NCBI RefSeq assembly: GCF_019649055.1
Contig: NW_026570494.1
Coordinates: 64,001 to 74,944, forward strand
Reading direction: 5' to 3'
DNA from: Paramacrobiotus metropolitanus
Lineage: Eukaryota; Tardigrada; Eutardigrada; Parachela; Macrobiotidae
Length of the DNA: 10,944 nt
Shown: one piece after another, positions 6,540 through 10,944 of the stretch
Layout of the letters: each line of letters opens with the position of its first letter
How positions within the stretch are numbered: position 1 is the first letter of the stretch
Notes under the pieces: generated by a model
What the model was told of the DNA's origin: nothing
Databases searched by the model: none
Seen by the model: the letters and a program-made list of their open reading frames with translations, nothing else
Translations under genes and position numbers: made by a program

Positions 6540-7286
6540 ATGAGTATTAGCGACGGCTTCTATGGCCAATGGGAAGATCGTAAAAACTGTGGCTGCGGAA
6601 CAGGTAACTTTGTTGTTATCCGAGCCGCGTGGATCAATGTGCCGATGATGGATCAAACGGCTAAAGCCTGGGCTAACACGGGACGCTGGTTCGTCGGGAT
6701 TCTTACACTGGGCATATCGGAAGCGGTCACCGGTGGCAATGGCGACATCACGCACGAAGCCATAGAGTGCAAGTACCGCTGCAAGAAATGCGGCCATTAT
6801 GGTCACTACACATTTGATTTTAACGTTACGGGTAAGTGGAGTGTCCAGGGCGTCTTCCAGTTACTTGTCAAAGTTGTCTGTTTAACGGCTAATGCAATTA
6901 AAGAAGTATCTACACGTACTATGTAGATGTTTTTGGTTTGCTTAGGTAAGCGCAATCGATGTGGCATTTATAATAAGCAGCATGCAGAAATTGAATCCTG
7001 GGACTTGTCCTTAAAGCAAGAACGGACAATAGAGGATATTACGCAATTGTTTAGGTTCACCTGGCCCAATGATAATGCAAGCACGTACAATATGGTTTAC
7101 TTATTGGTTTCCTTCGTGTTCAGCAACGATGATTACACACTACGGTTACAAGTTCCAAAAACAGTGTGTTTTTGTATGGTTTACAACAACTGCAAAAAAT
7201 TTGCTGGATACATGTGGCGAAACATGTGGATGAACCTGTGGAATAACCCGATGTTTCCAAAGGTGATTCAAGAATTTAGATTTTGA
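6540..7286 (+). CDS. small Cys/His-rich protein of unknown function, 2-3 exons
   Basis: The ATG at 6540 is in good context (AAAATGA). Exon 1 is 6540-6831, the intron 6832-6945 (GTAAGT...GCTTAG) and exon 2 is 6946-7286. The split Gly98 codon joins in phase, giving 210 residues. The intron has an in-frame stop at 6924-6926. Visible features are C17 and C19, a short hydrophobic run at 50-60, THE at 71-73, a CxxxCxxCGHYGHY cluster (C77, C81, C84, H86, H89), then TFDFNVTGKRNRCGIYNK, and an Asn-Asn-Cys motif (C180) in VYNNCKKFAGYMW. The whole resembles lineage-expanded ecdysozoan proteins I recall but cannot name. The NNC motif recalls the NC motif of LRAT/NlpC- or PPPDE-like hydrolases, which is inference only. 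A further 69-nt intron at 7055-7123 is possible and would shorten the protein to 187 residues. Confidence 0.72.
6832..6945 (+). other. intron of the small gene (114 nt)
   Basis: GTAAGT donor and TTTGCTTAG acceptor, phase 1 on both sides. The acceptor is followed directly by GTAAGC, so the junction also looks like a donor. Confidence 0.75.
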
Positions 7287-8310
7287 GGACGGAAGTCTCT
7301 TTTAGCAGAATATGGCGGTATCGTTCTGGTAATATTTTAATCTGCCTGTATGTACGTTTAAAATTAATACTTCCTAATGGTTGTCAAAAAAGCATGCGCT
7401 TTTCAGCATATGGAAAACTAACAGATGATTTCTGTATGCGTACTATTTGATCGAATGAGACTAAAGGCCTGTAAAGAATCAGCTTTACCACAATGAGATT
7501 GGCCATATCACTTATGGACACGGTGGCGCGATACCAGTAGTTTGGGTTTCGGTAACGTTTCACATTACAACTTTCATCTCTCTTCCCGTCACTACATTCG
7601 CACACGGCACGCGTGTCAGCCTATTTTTCCACTCAACACTCACCGCATCGAAAACATATTGCGCGCGAAGCGTGGTTGACATTGAATGCATTTTGTGACT
7701 AACTTAAATTAGCTGGAGGAAAAGCTAATGCTAGTAAAGCTGTCGCTTAATGACAGTTTGTACCCCATAGCATTCAACGGCGATACCGCCTTAACGCCAA
7801 GAAGTCGGTTCTTATTCACTCATATTTCTTTCCTGCAGTGATGTTTGAATTATCCATCTGCAATGAGGTTTTACTTATCCCCTTGGTGCCAGCCAAAAGC
7901 GGTGCACCTCCCTAGTTTAGTCCATTTTTAAATGCGCCGAGCAGCCGGAAACCTTCTATCTGTTATATGTTAGGATCGGGAAGCTGAAGCTTTTCTCCAT
8001 AAAGATCAGACGGTATCTTCCAACCTCTCATGCTGTTTTCTCGGCAGTATTTTTGTCATAAATGTTTCATCGAATTTCTCGTTCGTGCTCCTAAAAGCAC
8101 AAAGGCCTCATGCAGCGCAGGAATAGAAAGCCAGTTCTTTAAGTTTTTGAACGTAACACTTATTATGAAAATTGTGTGTGAGTCTGTGACCAGGTGTCGG
8201 TAGTGTGAAAGTTATCACAACACGAACTGCGCCGTATGTAGTCAGCTGTCTGGAAAAAAATTAGTACGACACAGTCATGGCGAAAGTGTAGTCGAAGGCA
8301 GAGACAAGCT
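7287..8310. other. intergenic, no gene seen
   Basis: The stretch follows the small gene's TGA. I see no AATAAA near it, no RNA gene and no convincing coding frame. A 73-codon minus-strand frame at 7384-7605 has no domain features or splice context. Confidence 0.5.
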
Positions 8311-10944
8311 ATCCCAGTGCTTGCTGCAGCTTCCCGAACATATTTCTCGTTTTTTTGCTGTTTTACTGCAATCTTTCTCGATTTGACTATATTTTTCCCG
8401 TTTTTTAAGAGTGTTTCCCAAAATTGCTGCGATGAGTTTCCCGAACCTATTTCTCGTTTTCTTGCAATTTTACAGCAATCTTTCTCGATTTGACTATATT
8501 TTTCCCATTTTTTAAGAGTGTTTCCCAAAAGTGCTGCGCTGGGTTTCCCGAACATATTTCTCGTTTTTTTGCTGTTTCACTTCAATCTTTCTCGATTTGA
8601 CTATATTTTTCCCGTTTTTTAAGAGTGTTTCCCGAAAAAGCTGCGCTGGGTTTTCAAAACATATTTCTCGTTTTTTTGCTGTTTTACTGCAATCTTTCTC
8701 GATTTGACTATATTTTTCCCGTTTTTTAAGAGTGTTTCCCGAAATTGCTGCGCTGGGTTTCCCGAACCTATTTCTCGTTTTTTTGCAATGTTACAGCAAT
8801 CTTTCTCGATTTGACTATATTTTTCCCGTTTTTTAAGAGTGTTTCCCGTTTAAGCTGCGCTGGGTTTTCAAAACATATTTCTCGTTTTTTTTGCTGTTTT
8901 ACTGCAATCTTTCTCGATTTGACTATATTTTTCCCGTTTTTTAAGAGTGTTTCCCAAAAGTGCTGCGCTGGGTTTCCCGAACATATTTCTCGTTTTTTTG
9001 CTGTTTTACTGCAATCTTTCTCGATTTGACTATATTTTTCCCGTTTTTTAAGAGTGTTTCCCAAAATTGCTGCGATGGGTTTCCCGAACCTATTTCTCGT
9101 TTTCTTGCAATTTTACAGCAATCTTTCTCGATTTGACTATATTTTTCCCAATTTTACAGCAATCATTCTCGATTTGACTATATTTTTCCTATTTTTTAAT
9201 AGTGTTTCCCAAAATTGCTGCGCTGGGTTGCTCAAACATATTTCTCTTTTTTTCGCATTTTACTGCAATCTTTCCTGATTTGACTATATTTTTGCTGTTT
9301 CACTTCAATCTTTCCCGATTTGACTATATTTTTCCCATTTTTTAAGAGTGTTTCCCAAAAGTGCTGCGCTGGGTTTCCCGAACATATTTCTCGTTTTTGC
9401 TGTTTTACTGCAATCTTTCCCGATTTGACTATATTTTTCCCATTTTTAAGAAGTGTTTCCCAAAATTGCTGCGCTGGGTTTCCCGAACATATTTCTCGTT
9501 TTTTTGCTGTTTCACTTCAATCTTTCCCGATTTGACTATATTTTTCCCATTTTTTAAGAGTGTTTCCCAAAAGTGCTGCGCTGGGTTTCCCGAACATATT
9601 TCTCGTTTTTTTGCTGTTTTACTGCAATCTTTCTCGATTTGACTATATTTTTCCCGTTTTTTAAGAGTGTTTCCCGAAATTGCTGCGCTGGGTTTCCCGA
9701 AACATATTTCTCGTTTTTTGCTGTTTTACTGCAATCTTTCTCGATTTGACTATATTTTTCCCGTTTTTTAAGAGTGTTTCCCAAAATTGCTGCGCTGGGT
9801 TTCCCGAACATATTTCTCGTTTTTTTGCTGTTTTACTGCAATCTTTCTCGATTTGACTATATTTTTCCTGTTTTTAAGAGTGTTTCCCAAAAGTGCTGCG
9901 CTGGGTTTCCCGAACATATTTCTCGTTTTTTTGCTGTTTCACCTCAATCTTTCCCGATTTGACTATATTTTTCCCGTTTTTTAAGAGTGTTTCTCAAAAG
10001 TGCTGCGCTGGGTTTCCCGAACATATTTCTCGTTTTTTGCTGTTTTACTGCAATCTTTCTCGATTTGACTATATTTTTCCCGTTTTTTAAGAGTGTTTCC
10101 CAAAAGTGCTGCGCTGGGTTTCCCGAAACATATTTCTCGTTTTTTTGCTGTTTTACTGCAATCTTTCCCGATTTGACTATATTTTTCCCGTTTTTAAGAG
10201 TGTTTCCCGAAATTGCTGCGCTGGGTTTCCCGAACCTATTTCTCGTTTTTTGCAATTTTACAGCAATCTTTCTCGATTTGACTATATTTTTCCCGTTTTT
10301 TAAGAGTGTTTCCCAAAAGTGCTGCGCTGGGTTTCCCGAACATATTTCTCGTTTTTTGCTGTTTTACTTCAATCTTTCTCGATTTGACTATATTTTTCCC
10401 ATTTTTTAAGAGTGTTTCCCAAAAGTGCTGCGCTGGGTTTCCCGAACATATTTCTCGTTTTTTGCTGTTTTACTGCAATCTTTCCCGATTTGACTATATT
10501 TTTCCCGTTTTTAAGAGTGTTTCCCAAAAATGCTGCGCTGGGTTTCCGAACATATTTCTCGTTTTTTTGCTGTTTTACTGCAATCTTTCTCGATTTGACT
10601 ATATTTTTCCCGTTTTTAAGAGTGTTTCCCAAAAGTGCTGCGCTGGGTTTCCCGAACATATTTCTCGTTTTTTTGCTGTTTTACTGCAATCTTTCTCGAT
10701 TTGACTATATTTTTCCCGTTTTTAAGAGTGTTTCCCGAAATTGCTGCGCTGGGTTTCCCGAACATATTTATCGTTTTTTTGCTGTTTTACTGCAATCTTT
10801 CTCGATTTGACTATATTTTTCCCATTTTTAAGAGTGTTTCCCAAAAGTGCTGCGCTGGGTTTCCCGAACATATTTCTCGTTTTTTGCTGTTTCACTGCAA
10901 TCTTTCTCGATTTGACTATATTTTTCCTGTTTTTAAGAGTGTTT
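8311..10944. repeat. ~107-bp tandem satellite array, about 24 units, open at right edge
   Basis: Units of about 104-109 bp repeat head to tail. Anchors seen in nearly every unit are GAACATATTTCTCG, GATTTGACTATATTTTT, TTTTAAGAGTGTTTCCC and GCTGCGCTGGG. I count 26 copies of the GATTTGACTATATTTT block, two of them from local internal duplications, so about 24 units. The left edge is at about 8311-8331, where a diverged unit end (TCCCAGTGCTTGCTGCAG) merges into flanking DNA. The plus strand is strongly T-rich. Each unit holds two TTTCCC(A/G)AA blocks, an internal half-repeat. The array runs past the window. Both strands carry open frames of up to 140 codons, but these switch frame between units and are not genes. 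Confidence 0.97.

Noticed and set aside
7384-7605. 73-codon minus-strand frame.
   Set aside because: It is short, with no domain, no splice context and no promoter features.
8311-10944. Long open frames of 60-140 codons on both strands of the array, with phrases such as FPEHISRF and LTIFFPFF repeated.
   Set aside because: The unit length is not a multiple of three, so the same DNA is read in changing frames within and between these frames. They arise because T-rich repeats lack stops, not from selection on protein.
8311-10944. CRISPR-like regular repeats.
   Set aside because: There are no unique spacers. Whole units are repeated head to tail in an intron-bearing eukaryotic context.
8311-10944. 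CENP-B box-like motif in the satellite.
   Set aside because: CG-containing parts such as GTTCGGGAAACCC on the minus strand do not match the order and spacing of the box.

Overview
The window looks like invertebrate nuclear DNA. A receptor gene of an animal-only family is broken into GC-richer exons by short, AT-rich GT-AG introns, and the right end is a tandem satellite. The animal is probably an ecdysozoan (a tardigrade or a similarly compact genome), but that is inferred from style, not from a diagnostic sequence.

Layout. (1) Positions 326-4217 (+) hold the 3' part of a class C, metabotropic-glutamate-receptor-like GPCR gene. I can join eleven exons in phase to give 555 codons without an internal stop. 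They cover the end of the Venus-flytrap ligand-binding domain, a complete nine-cysteine domain, seven membrane segments and a short cytoplasmic tail. The start of the gene lies left of the window. (2) Positions 4218-6539 are mostly non-coding, with a foldback (inverted-repeat) element at about 5022-5351, a GC-rich hairpin patch at 5711-5877 and a strong 17-bp-stem hairpin at 5944-6004. (3) Positions 6540-7286 (+) hold a small two- or three-exon gene for a Cys/His-rich protein of about 190-210 residues and unknown function. (4) Positions 7287-8310 show no gene. (5) From about 8311 to the right edge runs an AT-rich satellite of about 107 bp per unit, with some 24 units visible, continuing past the window.

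The two genes show no functional link and no sign of co-regulation. The receptor would sit in the plasma membrane as an obligate-dimer glutamate-type receptor. The small protein carries an Asn-Asn-Cys motif and a Cys/His cluster that hint at a papain-like or zinc-binding fold, but this is not established.

The most unusual structure is in the receptor introns. Three of them carry extra copies of their own splice sites: the donor in intron 4, the acceptor in intron 7, and a series of about 53-bp donor-like units in intron 9. A 20-nt microexon encodes the first two cysteines of the cysteine-rich domain.
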